Source of the DNA: an uncultured Pelagibacteraceae bacterium
GTDB taxonomy: Bacteria; Pseudomonadota; Alphaproteobacteria; Pelagibacterales; Pelagibacteraceae
Direction of reading: 5' to 3'
DNA: 45,255 bases
NCBI GenBank assembly: GCA_902596515.1
Contig: CACJUF010000009.1
Coordinates: 1 to 45,255, forward strand
The position numbers and the translations under genes are program-made. Under the pieces are notes generated by a model. The model did no database searches, had not been told where the DNA came from, and saw nothing but the letters and a program-made list of their open reading frames with translations. The first letter of the stretch is position 1, and every line of letters begins with the position of its first letter. This document shows positions 20,314 through 28,804 of the stretch, piece by piece.

Positions 20314-22092
20314 ATGCTTGAATTTTTGAAAAAAAATATTTTCATAATTATTCTATCTAGTATCACACTATCTTTAGGATTTTTAACTTTTTTAACATTT
20401 ATAGATAGAAGTTTTATTGAATTAAATCAAAATAATTTACAAAATTTGTTAATTGTAAATATTTTATTACTTTTGTCGTTATTTGTATTAATTTTTTTAG
20501 AGATAAAAAAATCTATTCGAAATGATATTGATAAAGATGGATTAAAATCAAATAAAAAATATATTACATATTTTTCACTCTTCACTTTAATCCCTTCAAT
20601 ATTAATCTCAATTTTTTCACTTTTTCTATTTTCTTTTGCTCTAGAAAAATATTTTGATAAAAAAGTGACAACGGTTGTAAACAATTCTTATGAACTTGCT
20701 AAAAGTTATGTTGAGGAAGTAAGAAACAAAATTGAGTCTGATATTATATTGATTGCCTTTGACACCAACAAAAGTGCTAAATTTTTAAATGATAACAATA
20801 AAGAATATGTAAGATTTTTAAAAACTCAAAAATTGATAAGAGATATAGACGAAATACATATAATTGATCAAAATAAAGAATTACTATTTACCAATATTGA
20901 TGATCGTACAAAATATATTCCTCCAATAGATAAAACACTAAAACTTGTTTTAGATGACGATAGACCACTTAAAATAATAAATGCTCCTGAAAATATCTCG
21001 GCGGCAATAATGAGACTTCAAGCTTTTGAAAACAGATTTTTATATGTTGTAAAATATCTTGATAAAGATATTTCAAAATATTTAAATGAGTCTCAAGAAG
21101 CAATCAATTTTTATTATACAGTTGAGGAAAGAAGCACAGGAATAAAAATTTCATTTGCGATTATATATATAATTATAGTCACTCTTTTGCTTTTTATATC
21201 AATTACTATTGCTATAAGATTTTCTTCAAGATTTTTTAGGTCTATAAATAATTTAATTTCTGCATCTAGTGCGATAGGAGAGGGTGATTTATCCACAAAA
21301 GTACCTGAGATTAAAACAGATAAAGATTTAGAAATTTTAAATAAAAATTTTAATTCAATGATTGTTAGATTAAAAAATCAGCAAGATAAATTGATTATTA
21401 ATGAGAGATATGAGGCTTGGGGTAATCTTGCAAGAAAATTAGCTCATGAAATTAAAAATCCTCTTACTCCAATACAATTATCAATCGACAGAATAAAAGA
21501 AAAATACATTAATCAAGTTGATAAAAATGAAAAAGATAATTTTGAAGAAAATTTAAAGATTATAAATAATCAGATCAAACAAATTGGAAATTTAGTAAAT
21601 GAATTTTCTGATTTTGCTAGAATGCCAAAACCAGTTTTAAAAAAAAATGATTTAATCAAAATAATTCATGAAAATATAAAATTATTGTCTGAAATAGATC
21701 CTTCAATTAAAATTGATTTAAATTATCAAAAACCTTCAATTTTATTAGAATGTGATAAGGAGCAAATTAGTAGAGTGATATTAAACTTAATTAAAAACTC
21801 TATTGAAAGTATTCAACAAAAAGCAGAAAATGCAAGTAATTTCGATAAAATTATAACTATTGAAATTTTTGAAAGAAATAACCAAATTTATATCATAATT
21901 ACAGACAGTGGATTAGGTTTTAAAAATATAAAAAATAATATAAAAGATATTTTGAACCCTTACTTCACAACAAAAAAAAATGGTACAGGATTAGGTCTTT
22001 CGATAGTAAATAAAATTATTAATGATCATAATGGTGAAATTGATTTTGTTTCAATACATAATGGAGCAAAAATAGAAATTAAATTTAATTAA
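20314..22092 (+). CDS. ntrY: Membrane sensor histidine kinase NtrY
   Basis: 592 residues. Membrane helices lie at about 9-31, 45-63, 85-107 and 279-303. A periplasmic domain (about 110-275) follows the third. The HAMP linker (about 303-355, SAIGEGDLSTKVPEI) leads straight to the HisKA helix with phospho-acceptor His378 (LAHEIKNPLTPIQLSIDRIK). The ATP-binding lobe shows NLIKNSIESI, DSGLGF and GTGLGLSIV. The partner is NtrX, whose ATG lies directly after this stop. The PAS domain that usually sits between HAMP and HisKA in NtrY is missing, making the protein shorter than typical. The NtrYX ligand is unknown; reported roles include nitrogen and redox responses. Confidence 0.92.
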   Translation: MLEFLKKNIFIIILSSITLSLGFLTFLTFIDRSFIELNQNNLQNLLIVNILLLLSLFVLIFLEIKKSIRNDIDKDGLKSNKKYITYFSLFTLIPSILISIFSLFLFSFALEKYFDKKVTTVVNNSYELAKSYVEEVRNKIESDIILIAFDTNKSAKFLNDNNKEYVRFLKTQKLIRDIDEIHIIDQNKELLFTNIDDRTKYIPPIDKTLKLVLDDDRPLKIINAPENISAAIMRLQAFENRFLYVVKYLDKDISKYLNESQEAINFYYTVEERSTGIKISFAIIYIIIVTLLLFISITIAIRFSSRFFRSINNLISASSAIGEGDLSTKVPEIKTDKDLEILNKNFNSMIVRLKNQQDKLIINERYEAWGNLARKLAHEIKNPLTPIQLSIDRIKEKYINQVDKNEKDNFEENLKIINNQIKQIGNLVNEFSDFARMPKPVLKKNDLIKIIHENIKLLSEIDPSIKIDLNYQKPSILLECDKEQISRVILNLIKNSIESIQQKAENASNFDKIITIEIFERNNQIYIIITDSGLGFKNIKNNIKDILNPYFTTKKNGTGLGLSIVNKIINDHNGEIDFVSIHNGAKIEIKFN

Positions 22093-23448
22093 ATGAGTAT
22101 AGAAATATTAATTGTTGATGATAATTCAGACATAAGAAATATTCTGAATGATCTAATTCTAGACGCAGGTTATCGAACAAGATTAGCTGCTAATTATAAT
22201 CAAGCATTAAATGAGATTGATAAAAATATGCCAGATGTTGCAATACTTGATGTTAAATTAGACAAAGGCGATAATGATGGTATCCAACTTTTGACTCACA
22301 TAAAATCAAAGAATACTGATGTACCAGTAATTATGATTTCCGGACATGCGAATATAGAAATGGCAGTTAATTCATTAAAACATGGAGCATTTGAATTTGT
22401 TGAAAAACCTTTTGATAAAACAAGATTATTAAATTTTATAAGTAGAGCTGTTGAAAATTTAAGCTTAAAGACACAAAATAAGGAATACGAAAATAAACTT
22501 TTTTCTTCTTATGAGTTAGTAGGCGATAGTAAGAATATTGTAAATATTAAAGATCAAATTGAAAAAATTTCTGTTACTGAAAGTAGAATTTTCATTAATG
22601 GTCCTTCAGGTTCAGGCAAGGAATTAATTGCAAGAAAAATACATAAAAATTCAAAAAGAAAAAATAAACCTTTTGTAATTATTAATGGTGCTTTACTTGA
22701 TAATGATAAATATGATTTAGAGTTATTTGGTGAAGAAAAAAATGATGGTTCTATATCTTATGGAGCATTAGAAAAGGCAAATAATGGAACTCTTCTTGTA
22801 GATCAAGTATCTGAGATACCTCTAGCAATACAATCAAAAATTTTGAGAGTTTTGACAGATCAAAAATTTAAAAGAGTAAACGGTAATAATGATATTAATG
22901 TTGATGTCAGACTAATTTGTTCATCTAGTAAAGATCTTAAACAAGAAATAGAATTAGGAAATTTTAGAGAAGATTTATTTCATAGATTAAATGTATTTGA
23001 AATAAATATTAAACCTTTAAGTGAGAGAATTTCAGATATACCTTTACTTATAAAATATTTTTCAGATAAAATTTCCAAGAGTTATAATATCAAAAATTTA
23101 GAAATTGATGAAAATAATAGTTATATTTTAAATCATGATTGGCATGGAAACGTAAGAGAATTAAGAAATTTAATAGAAAGAATCGCAATATTACAACCGA
23201 ACACTCAGGAAAAAATTTCGAATATTATTAAGGAGTCCTTAAAGTCTGGGATTAATAACAGTAGATTTAATGAAAATAGTTTGTCTGTGCCATTAAAAGA
23301 AGCTAGAGAAAAGTTTGAAAAGGAGTATTTAAGTCTTCAATTAAAAAAGTTTAATGGAAATATATCAAAAACTGCTACTTTTGTTGGCATGGAAAGAAGT
23401 GCTCTTCATAGAAAACTTAAGGGTCTTGGAATAAAAGAATTTAATTAA
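22093..23448 (+). CDS. ntrX: NtrX response regulator with a degenerate sigma-54 activator domain
   Basis: 451 residues. The receiver domain (1-120) has phospho-acceptor Asp53 (ILDVKL) and Lys in EKPFDK. The AAA+ domain (about 140-365) keeps Walker A GPSGSGK (170-176). The GAFTGA loop that touches sigma-54 is gone, with EEKNDGSISYG at 214-224 in its place, and the Walker B motif reads LLVDQV (Asp237, Gln238) where activators have Asp-Glu. The Fis-type helix-turn-helix is intact (about 420-449, ISKTATFVGMERSALHRKLK). I infer a DNA-binding regulator acting at housekeeping promoters rather than a sigma-54 activator. It directly follows ntrY and is followed 2 nt later by trkA. Confidence 0.92.
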   Translation: MSIEILIVDDNSDIRNILNDLILDAGYRTRLAANYNQALNEIDKNMPDVAILDVKLDKGDNDGIQLLTHIKSKNTDVPVIMISGHANIEMAVNSLKHGAFEFVEKPFDKTRLLNFISRAVENLSLKTQNKEYENKLFSSYELVGDSKNIVNIKDQIEKISVTESRIFINGPSGSGKELIARKIHKNSKRKNKPFVIINGALLDNDKYDLELFGEEKNDGSISYGALEKANNGTLLVDQVSEIPLAIQSKILRVLTDQKFKRVNGNNDINVDVRLICSSSKDLKQEIELGNFREDLFHRLNVFEINIKPLSERISDIPLLIKYFSDKISKSYNIKNLEIDENNSYILNHDWHGNVRELRNLIERIAILQPNTQEKISNIIKESLKSGINNSRFNENSLSVPLKEAREKFEKEYLSLQLKKFNGNISKTATFVGMERSALHRKLKGLGIKEFN

Positions 23449-23450
23449 AA

Positions 23451-24842
23451 ATGAATATTATAATTTGTGGCGCTGGAAGAGTAGGTTTCACTATTGCTAA
23501 ACTTCTTAGCGAGCAAAGTCACTCTATTACCGTAATTGATCAATCAAGTGAGGATATACAAAAAATTAACGATTCACTTGATGTAAAAGCGATTGTTGGT
23601 AAAGCAACTTATCCATCCATACTTGAGAAGGCTAATGCTGCTGAAACTGATATGATAATAGCGGTTACTAGAAATGACGAAATTAACATGCTGATTTGTC
23701 AAATAGCATTCTCTATTTTTAATATACCAAAAAAAATTGCTAGAATAAGATCACAAGATTATTTAAATCCAAAATTTACTAGAGTTTACAATAAAGAAAA
23801 CCTACCAATTGACGTAATAATTTCACCAGAGATTGAAATTGCAAGATCAATACAAAGAAAATTGGAGGCGCCAGGCGCATTAGATAGTGTCCCATTCGCA
23901 GAAAATCAAATAAGACTTTTAGAAATATTAATTAAAGATAATTGTAAATTGATTGGTTTAAAACTTAATGAACTAACAAATAAGTTTCCAAATTTAGATG
24001 CAAATATAATTGCAATTATAAGAAAGGATAAATCTTTTATTCCAAAGAAAACTGATCATGTGAATGAAAATGATAAAATTTATGTAATAATTAATTCTTC
24101 ACAAATGGCAGAAACTTTAGAAGCATTTGGACATTCTGAAAAAATATCTAAAAAAGTCTTGATTATTGGAGGGGGAAATATTGGTTATAACCTTGCTAAA
24201 AATATTGAAGATACTTTAGATGGAGTGAGAGTGAAAATCGTAGAAAAAGATAAAACTCGATCTGAATATCTTGCAAATGAATTAAATAATACAATTGTAA
24301 TTAATGGTAATGGATTAGATGAAGAAGTTTTATCTGAGGCAAATTTAGATGAAGCAGAAACTGTTCTTGCACTTACAAATGATGACGAAGATAATTTAAT
24401 GGTTAGTGTTCTTGTCGAAAAATTTGCTAAAGATCAAAAAGATATTGAGGATAAAAGAACAATGGCTTTAATCAATAAACCAAATTATTCTTTGTTACAG
24501 TCATCTTTGAAAATTGATGACTTAATTGATCCTAGAATGAACACAGTTTCTAGTATTTTAAAACATATTCACAAGGGAACTATTGAAAATGCTTATACAA
24601 TATCAAATGGTGAGTACGAGGTAATAGAAGCAGAGATAATAGAGTCTTCAGAACTAATAAATAAAGAATTAAAAAATTCAAATTTACCAGATGAAATAAG
24701 AATCGGTGCTGTTTTAAGAAATAAGAAAGTAATTATTCCAAAATCTGATTTTATTTTTCAAAAAGATGATCAGATCGTTTTAATTGTAAAAAAAGACACA
24801 GTCGGAGTCGTAGAAAATCTTTTTAGACTTAGCTCTGTTTAA
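23451..24842 (+). CDS. trkA: Trk potassium uptake regulator TrkA
   Basis: 463 residues, a peripheral cytoplasmic protein that gates the TrkH channel in response to nucleotides. It has two RCK units, each with a Rossmann NAD-binding start (NIIICGAGRVGFTIAKLL at residue 2 and VLIIGGGNIGYNLAKNI near residue 236). Each is followed by a TrkA-C domain (about 140-225 and 375-460). Conserved aspartates after the second beta strand (VIDQSSED and VEKDKTR) fit adenine-dinucleotide binding. It is 2 nt after ntrX and 4 nt before trkH. ntrYX-trkA linkage is common in alphaproteobacteria. Confidence 0.95.
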   Translation: MNIIICGAGRVGFTIAKLLSEQSHSITVIDQSSEDIQKINDSLDVKAIVGKATYPSILEKANAAETDMIIAVTRNDEINMLICQIAFSIFNIPKKIARIRSQDYLNPKFTRVYNKENLPIDVIISPEIEIARSIQRKLEAPGALDSVPFAENQIRLLEILIKDNCKLIGLKLNELTNKFPNLDANIIAIIRKDKSFIPKKTDHVNENDKIYVIINSSQMAETLEAFGHSEKISKKVLIIGGGNIGYNLAKNIEDTLDGVRVKIVEKDKTRSEYLANELNNTIVINGNGLDEEVLSEANLDEAETVLALTNDDEDNLMVSVLVEKFAKDQKDIEDKRTMALINKPNYSLLQSSLKIDDLIDPRMNTVSSILKHIHKGTIENAYTISNGEYEVIEAEIIESSELINKELKNSNLPDEIRIGAVLRNKKVIIPKSDFIFQKDDQIVLIVKKDTVGVVENLFRLSSV

Positions 24843-24846
24843 TTGA

Positions 24847-26253
24847 ATGTTTAAATTACAGATCAAATATTTAAGTTTCTTTTTTGGTATTGTTTCAATA
24901 CTCTCTTTTTTTAATATTCTTTATTCTTACTATTTCAATTTATATCTAAATTTAGATACTTATTATTATACTTTAGTTGCATCATTTATTTTATTTATAG
25001 TTTTATTCAAATTTGGAAAATATGATTTTAAATCTAATATTTTTGAGAAAATATTAACTATTTTTTTAGGTTATCTGTTAATACCATTAGTGTTATCAAT
25101 TCCATTTTATTTTAGTATTTACAATCTAACTTTTTCAAATTCTTTTTTTGAATCAATATCAGGATTTACATCCACTGGTTTCACAGTTTTTGACAACATT
25201 AAACTAGTTGATCAAAGTTTAATTATATGGAGATCATCCACTCAATGGATAGGTGGTCTTTATTTTTTATTCTCTATAATTTATTTAATTGATATTTATG
25301 ATGAGAGTTTTAAAAAAACTTTAACGAATTTTATATCTTTTAATAGTTCAGAAATTTTAAAACAAGCAACAAAAATATTTATTTTATACTCATCATTGAC
25401 GATACTAATATTTGTAATTTTAAATATTTTTTCGATAAGAACGTTTGACTCATTAAATTTAGCTTTAACGATAATTTCATCTGGCGGTTTTTTACCACTC
25501 AACGATTTATCAATGATAATCAAAGAAAATACTCAAATAATTATATTTTCATTTATGATGTTGTTTTCTTTTTTTAGTCTTTTTTTCTCATACAATTTGA
25601 TTTTTTTAAGAAAAAAAAATGTTAATTTTTTCTATGAAGATCTTCACCTGTTTATTTATTTAGTAGTCGTAGTAACTATATTTTTTCTTTTTTTTAGTTT
25701 TAATTATGATTTTTTTATTAATCTTTTTGCAATAATCAGCAGTATGACAAATATTGGTTTTTCACTAAGTCCAGGCCAAGAAAATCTAAACTTTATATAC
25801 TTAATCTTGGTTATCATAGGTGGTTCTTTTTTTTCAACAAGTTCTGGGTTAAGGTTTATAAAAATTTATTCACTATTTAAGTTTTCTTTAAATCAAATTT
25901 TATCTTTTAGCAGACCTAAGAATGTTTTTATGAATAAGCTAATATTTACAAAAATTAATTTTAATCTTTATGAGATAAATAAATATTTTTTAACAATAAT
26001 AATATTCATTTTATCTTTATTTATATTAACTTCATTGCTTAGTTTAAGTGGAATAACATTTGTGAATTCATTTAAATTGTCGATTTTAACTTTGATGAAT
26101 ACTGTTAATTCCTCAATCTATGGTTTAGAAGAATTTGATTTTTATAACCTTCAATTATTTAGTAAATATTGTCTTATTTTCTTTATGATTGTAGGTCGGA
26201 TTGAGTTATTAACAATTTTGCTTTTAATAAAAAAATTCCTTTTTAAAAATTAA
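24847..26253 (+). CDS. trkH: Trk potassium channel subunit TrkH
   Basis: 468 residues, very hydrophobic, with four repeated membrane-pore-membrane units characteristic of TrkH/KtrB. The pore segments can be seen as SGFTSTGFTVFDN (about 104-116), ISSGGFLPLNDL (about 210-221), SSMTNIGFSLSPG (about 299-311) and TLMNTVNSSIYG (about 416-427). The first holds the usual T-x-G filter, and the last lacks the usual glycine. It sits 4 nt after trkA, so regulator and channel are made together. The 3' end is 32 nt before tRNA-Arg. Confidence 0.93.
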   Translation: MFKLQIKYLSFFFGIVSILSFFNILYSYYFNLYLNLDTYYYTLVASFILFIVLFKFGKYDFKSNIFEKILTIFLGYLLIPLVLSIPFYFSIYNLTFSNSFFESISGFTSTGFTVFDNIKLVDQSLIIWRSSTQWIGGLYFLFSIIYLIDIYDESFKKTLTNFISFNSSEILKQATKIFILYSSLTILIFVILNIFSIRTFDSLNLALTIISSGGFLPLNDLSMIIKENTQIIIFSFMMLFSFFSLFFSYNLIFLRKKNVNFFYEDLHLFIYLVVVVTIFFLFFSFNYDFFINLFAIISSMTNIGFSLSPGQENLNFIYLILVIIGGSFFSTSSGLRFIKIYSLFKFSLNQILSFSRPKNVFMNKLIFTKINFNLYEINKYFLTIIIFILSLFILTSLLSLSGITFVNSFKLSILTLMNTVNSSIYGLEEFDFYNLQLFSKYCLIFFMIVGRIELLTILLLIKKFLFKN

Positions 26254-26285
26254 CTTATTATTGTATATGTAAGACTAATTTTTAT

Positions 26286-26362
26286 GCGCCCTTAGCTCAG
26301 CTGGATAGAGCATCGGTTTTCTAAACCGAGGGTCGTAGGTTCGAATCCTTCAGGGCGCGCCA
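26286..26362 (+). tRNA. tRNA-Arg (anticodon TCT)
   Basis: A 77-nt cloverleaf. The acceptor stem GCGCCCT pairs with AGGGCGC, then discriminator G and an encoded CCA. The D arm contains AGCTCAGCTGGATAGAGC. The anticodon stem TCGGT/ACCGA encloses TTTCTAA with anticodon TCT at 26320-26322. The T arm contains GGTTCGAATCC. It reads AGA codons, by far the favoured arginine codon in this AT-rich sequence. Confidence 0.97.
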
Positions 26363-26499
26363 TACATCAATTTACAACGTAATTTTTATATAATTATTAT
26401 CTTGACTAGAATTTTACTAAGTCAAAAAACCTAATAAATTCCTCTTGAAGAGTATTTTTGAACATGCTTAAATTATGAATATTCAAAAGTAATTTTGAA

Positions 26500-26517
26500 T
26501 TATTTGTTAACAAATAA
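26500..26517. promoter_or_regulatory. 18-bp perfect palindrome before aapJ
   Basis: TTATTTGTTAACAAATAA is identical to its reverse complement over 18 bp, centred on GTTAAC. It lies in the 174-nt gap between tRNA-Arg and aapJ. Its right end is 9 nt before the aapJ ribosome site AGGAAG (26527-26532). It could be an operator for a dimeric regulator of the amino-acid transporter. The rest of the gap shows no riboswitch fold or convincing -35/-10 pair that I could recognise. Confidence 0.45.
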
Positions 26518-26536
26518 ATAAACAATAGGAAGAAAT

Positions 26537-27577
26537 ATGTTTAAATACTTAAAACAATTAACTTCTTTAGTTGCTATGGTAGCTGTGTTGTTCACTTTTA
26601 CAACAGAGTCTATGGCTGCTAAAAAATCTAAAACACTTAAAAACACTCAAAAAAAGGGTTTTGTAAGATGTGGAGTATCTCAAGGTCTTCCAGGATTTTC
26701 TAACGCTGATGCTGCAGGAAATTGGACTGGTATTGACGTTGATGTATGTAGAGCAGTAGCTGCTGCAGTACTAGGTGATGCAAACAAAGTTAAGTTTACA
26801 CCGCTAAGTGCTAAAGAAAGGTTTACAGCTTTAACTTCTGGTGAGATTGATATCTTATCAAGAAACACAACTTGGACTCTTTCAAGAGATGCTGATATCG
26901 GACTTACATTCGTTGGAGTAAACTTCTACGATGGCCAAGGTTTTATGGTTAGAAAAAGTTCTGGTATTACTTCAACAAGCCAATTCAAAGATGGTATCTC
27001 AGCTTGTACAAACATTGGTACAACTACTGAGTTAAATATGAGAGACTTCTTTAATTCAAAAGGAATCAAATATGAACCAGTTGCTTTTGAAAAAGCTGAT
27101 GAAGTTGTAGCTGCTTATGATGCAGGTAGATGTGATACTTACACTACTGATAAATCTGGTCTTGCTGCACAGAGAACAAAAATGTCTAATCCAGATGAAC
27201 ACATTGTGTTACCTGAAACTGTTTCAAAGGAGCCATTAGGTCCTGTTGTAAGACAAGGTGATTCTGTGTGGGAAGATATCGTAAGATGGTCATTAAATAC
27301 TATGATCGAGGCAGAAGAATACGGTATTACATCAGCAAATGCAGATATGATGAAAACTTCTGATAACCCAGCTATTAAAAGATTAGTTGGAGCAGAAGGT
27401 GAATTAGGTGCTGCTTTTGGTCTAGATAACGACTGGAGTCTAAGAATTATCAAGCAAGTTGGTAATTATGGTGAAAGTTATAAAAGAAATATAGCTGACA
27501 CTGGAATTTTACCTGATAGAGGTCCAAATGAATTATGGACTAAGGGTGGAATTCTTTACGTACCACCTGCAAGATAA
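26537..27577 (+). CDS. aapJ: General L-amino acid ABC transporter, periplasmic binding protein AapJ
   Basis: 346 residues. A signal peptide (about 1-28, MFKYLKQLTSLVAMVAVLFT ending ESMA-A) exports this SBP_bac_3 family protein to the periplasm, where it delivers polar amino acids to AapQM. The mature start GFVRCGVSQGLPGFSNADAAGNWTG, the strand VDVCRAVAAAVLGD, and YDAGRCDTYTTDKSGLAAQR are AapJ hallmarks. It has a good ribosome site (AGGAAG, 5 nt before the ATG) and visibly less AT-biased codon choice than its neighbours, consistent with very high expression. A hairpin terminator separates it from the permease genes. Confidence 0.95.
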   Translation: MFKYLKQLTSLVAMVAVLFTFTTESMAAKKSKTLKNTQKKGFVRCGVSQGLPGFSNADAAGNWTGIDVDVCRAVAAAVLGDANKVKFTPLSAKERFTALTSGEIDILSRNTTWTLSRDADIGLTFVGVNFYDGQGFMVRKSSGITSTSQFKDGISACTNIGTTTELNMRDFFNSKGIKYEPVAFEKADEVVAAYDAGRCDTYTTDKSGLAAQRTKMSNPDEHIVLPETVSKEPLGPVVRQGDSVWEDIVRWSLNTMIEAEEYGITSANADMMKTSDNPAIKRLVGAEGELGAAFGLDNDWSLRIIKQVGNYGESYKRNIADTGILPDRGPNELWTKGGILYVPPAR

Positions 27578-27595
27578 TTGCATATTTAAATGATT

Positions 27596-27628
27596 AAAAA
27601 GGGCTAGATTTTTCTAGCCCTTTTTTTT
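27596..27628 (+). terminator. Intrinsic terminator between aapJ and aapQ
   Basis: AAAAA, then GGGCTAGA (27601-27608), loop TTTT, then TCTAGCCC (27613-27620), then TTTTTTTT (27621-27628). This is a perfect 8-bp GC-containing stem, extended by A/T pairs and followed by a U run. It lies 18 nt after the aapJ stop and 24 nt before the GTG of aapQ. Partial read-through would make much more binding protein than permease. Confidence 0.9.
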
Positions 27629-27652
27629 ATAAGCTTTTATATTATTCCCATC

Positions 27653-28804
27653 GTGAATTTTAAACTTAAAGATATTGTTCCACAATTAATTACAGTTACT
27701 GCTGTCGTATTAGTTTTTGGTTTTTTTACCTACAACGCTCAAATTAATATGGAAAATAGAGGGATTGATTTTGGTTATGGGTTTTTATCACAAGAATCTT
27801 CTTTCGATGTACAATTTTCATTAATAGAATACGATGGTTCACATTCCTATTTTAGAGCTTATTTAGTCGGGTTATTAAATACAATTCTTGTTTCAGTTAT
27901 CGGGATTATAATTGCAACAATTCTTGGTGTAATAGTTGGTGTAGCAAGGTTATCCCCTAATTATCTAATAAATAAATTCGCAGCTTTTTATGTTGAGTTT
28001 TTTAGAAACATACCATTACTGCTTCAAATATTTTTTTGGTATTTTGCTGCATTAAGAGCTTTACCGCTCCCACAAGATGCAGAAGCAATTTTTGGTGTTT
28101 TTTTCTTAACCATAAAAGGTTTATATGTTCCAGCTTTTATTTGGCAGAATTTCAGTGTTTTCTTTTATTCAATAGTTGCAGCAATAATTGCTATAATTGT
28201 AATTCGTATTCATGCTAAGAGAGTTCAAGAAAATCAAGGAAAACAAATACCAGTATTTTTGATTTCAATAGGATTAATATTTATTTTACCCCTTTTAAGT
28301 TTTTTAATTGGTGGAGTAGGTATTTCATTTGAAGTTCCTGTTTTGAAACAATTAGCCACAACTTCTTTTATATATGAAGGCGGAGTAAGTTTGCCGCCAG
28401 AATTAATAGCTCTCACTTTATCTTTATCTCTTTATACAGCTACTTTTATTGCAGAATGTGTAAGAGCAGGAATTCAAGGTGTGGGTAAAGGACAAAAAGA
28501 GGCTGCTGCATCAATAGGATTAACTCCAAATCAAGTGCTTAAACTTGTAATTATGCCTCAAGCTTTAAGAATAATAATTCCACCAACAACAAACCAATAT
28601 TTAAATTTAACAAAAAACTCTTCATTAGCAGCAGCTATTGCCTATCCAGATTTGGTTTTAGTGTTTGCAGGGACTGCTTTAATGCAAACTGGTAAAGCTA
28701 TTGAAATAGTTTCAATTACTATGTTTACCTATTTAACTTTAAGTATTTCAATTTCACTTTTAATGAACTGGTATAACAAAAAAATTGCAATACAGGAAAA
28801 ATGA
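27653..28804 (+). CDS. aapQ: General L-amino acid ABC transporter permease AapQ
   Basis: 383 residues. One of two membrane subunits of the polar amino acid transporter. A membrane helix near residues 10-27 precedes a periplasmic loop, then the HisM-type permease core (VGLLNTILVSVIGIIIATILG, FVEFFRNIPLLLQIFFWYF). The EAA loop that contacts the ATPase is GQKEAAASIGLTPNQVLKLVIMPQ (about 281-304). It uses a GTG start at 27653, 24 nt after the terminator. No other ATG fits the expected N terminus. The stop overlaps the aapM start by 4 nt. Confidence 0.94.
   Translation: MNFKLKDIVPQLITVTAVVLVFGFFTYNAQINMENRGIDFGYGFLSQESSFDVQFSLIEYDGSHSYFRAYLVGLLNTILVSVIGIIIATILGVIVGVARLSPNYLINKFAAFYVEFFRNIPLLLQIFFWYFAALRALPLPQDAEAIFGVFFLTIKGLYVPAFIWQNFSVFFYSIVAAIIAIIVIRIHAKRVQENQGKQIPVFLISIGLIFILPLLSFLIGGVGISFEVPVLKQLATTSFIYEGGVSLPPELIALTLSLSLYTATFIAECVRAGIQGVGKGQKEAAASIGLTPNQVLKLVIMPQALRIIIPPTTNQYLNLTKNSSLAAAIAYPDLVLVFAGTALMQTGKAIEIVSITMFTYLTLSISISLLMNWYNKKIAIQEK

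Noticed and set aside
26402..26407. TTGACT as a -35 element for aapJ
   Set aside because: The nearest AT-rich -10 candidate is about 23 bases away, outside normal spacing.
26363..26536. Riboswitch in the 174-nt leader of aapJ
   Set aside because: No conserved riboswitch core could be recognised; only the 18-bp palindrome stands out.
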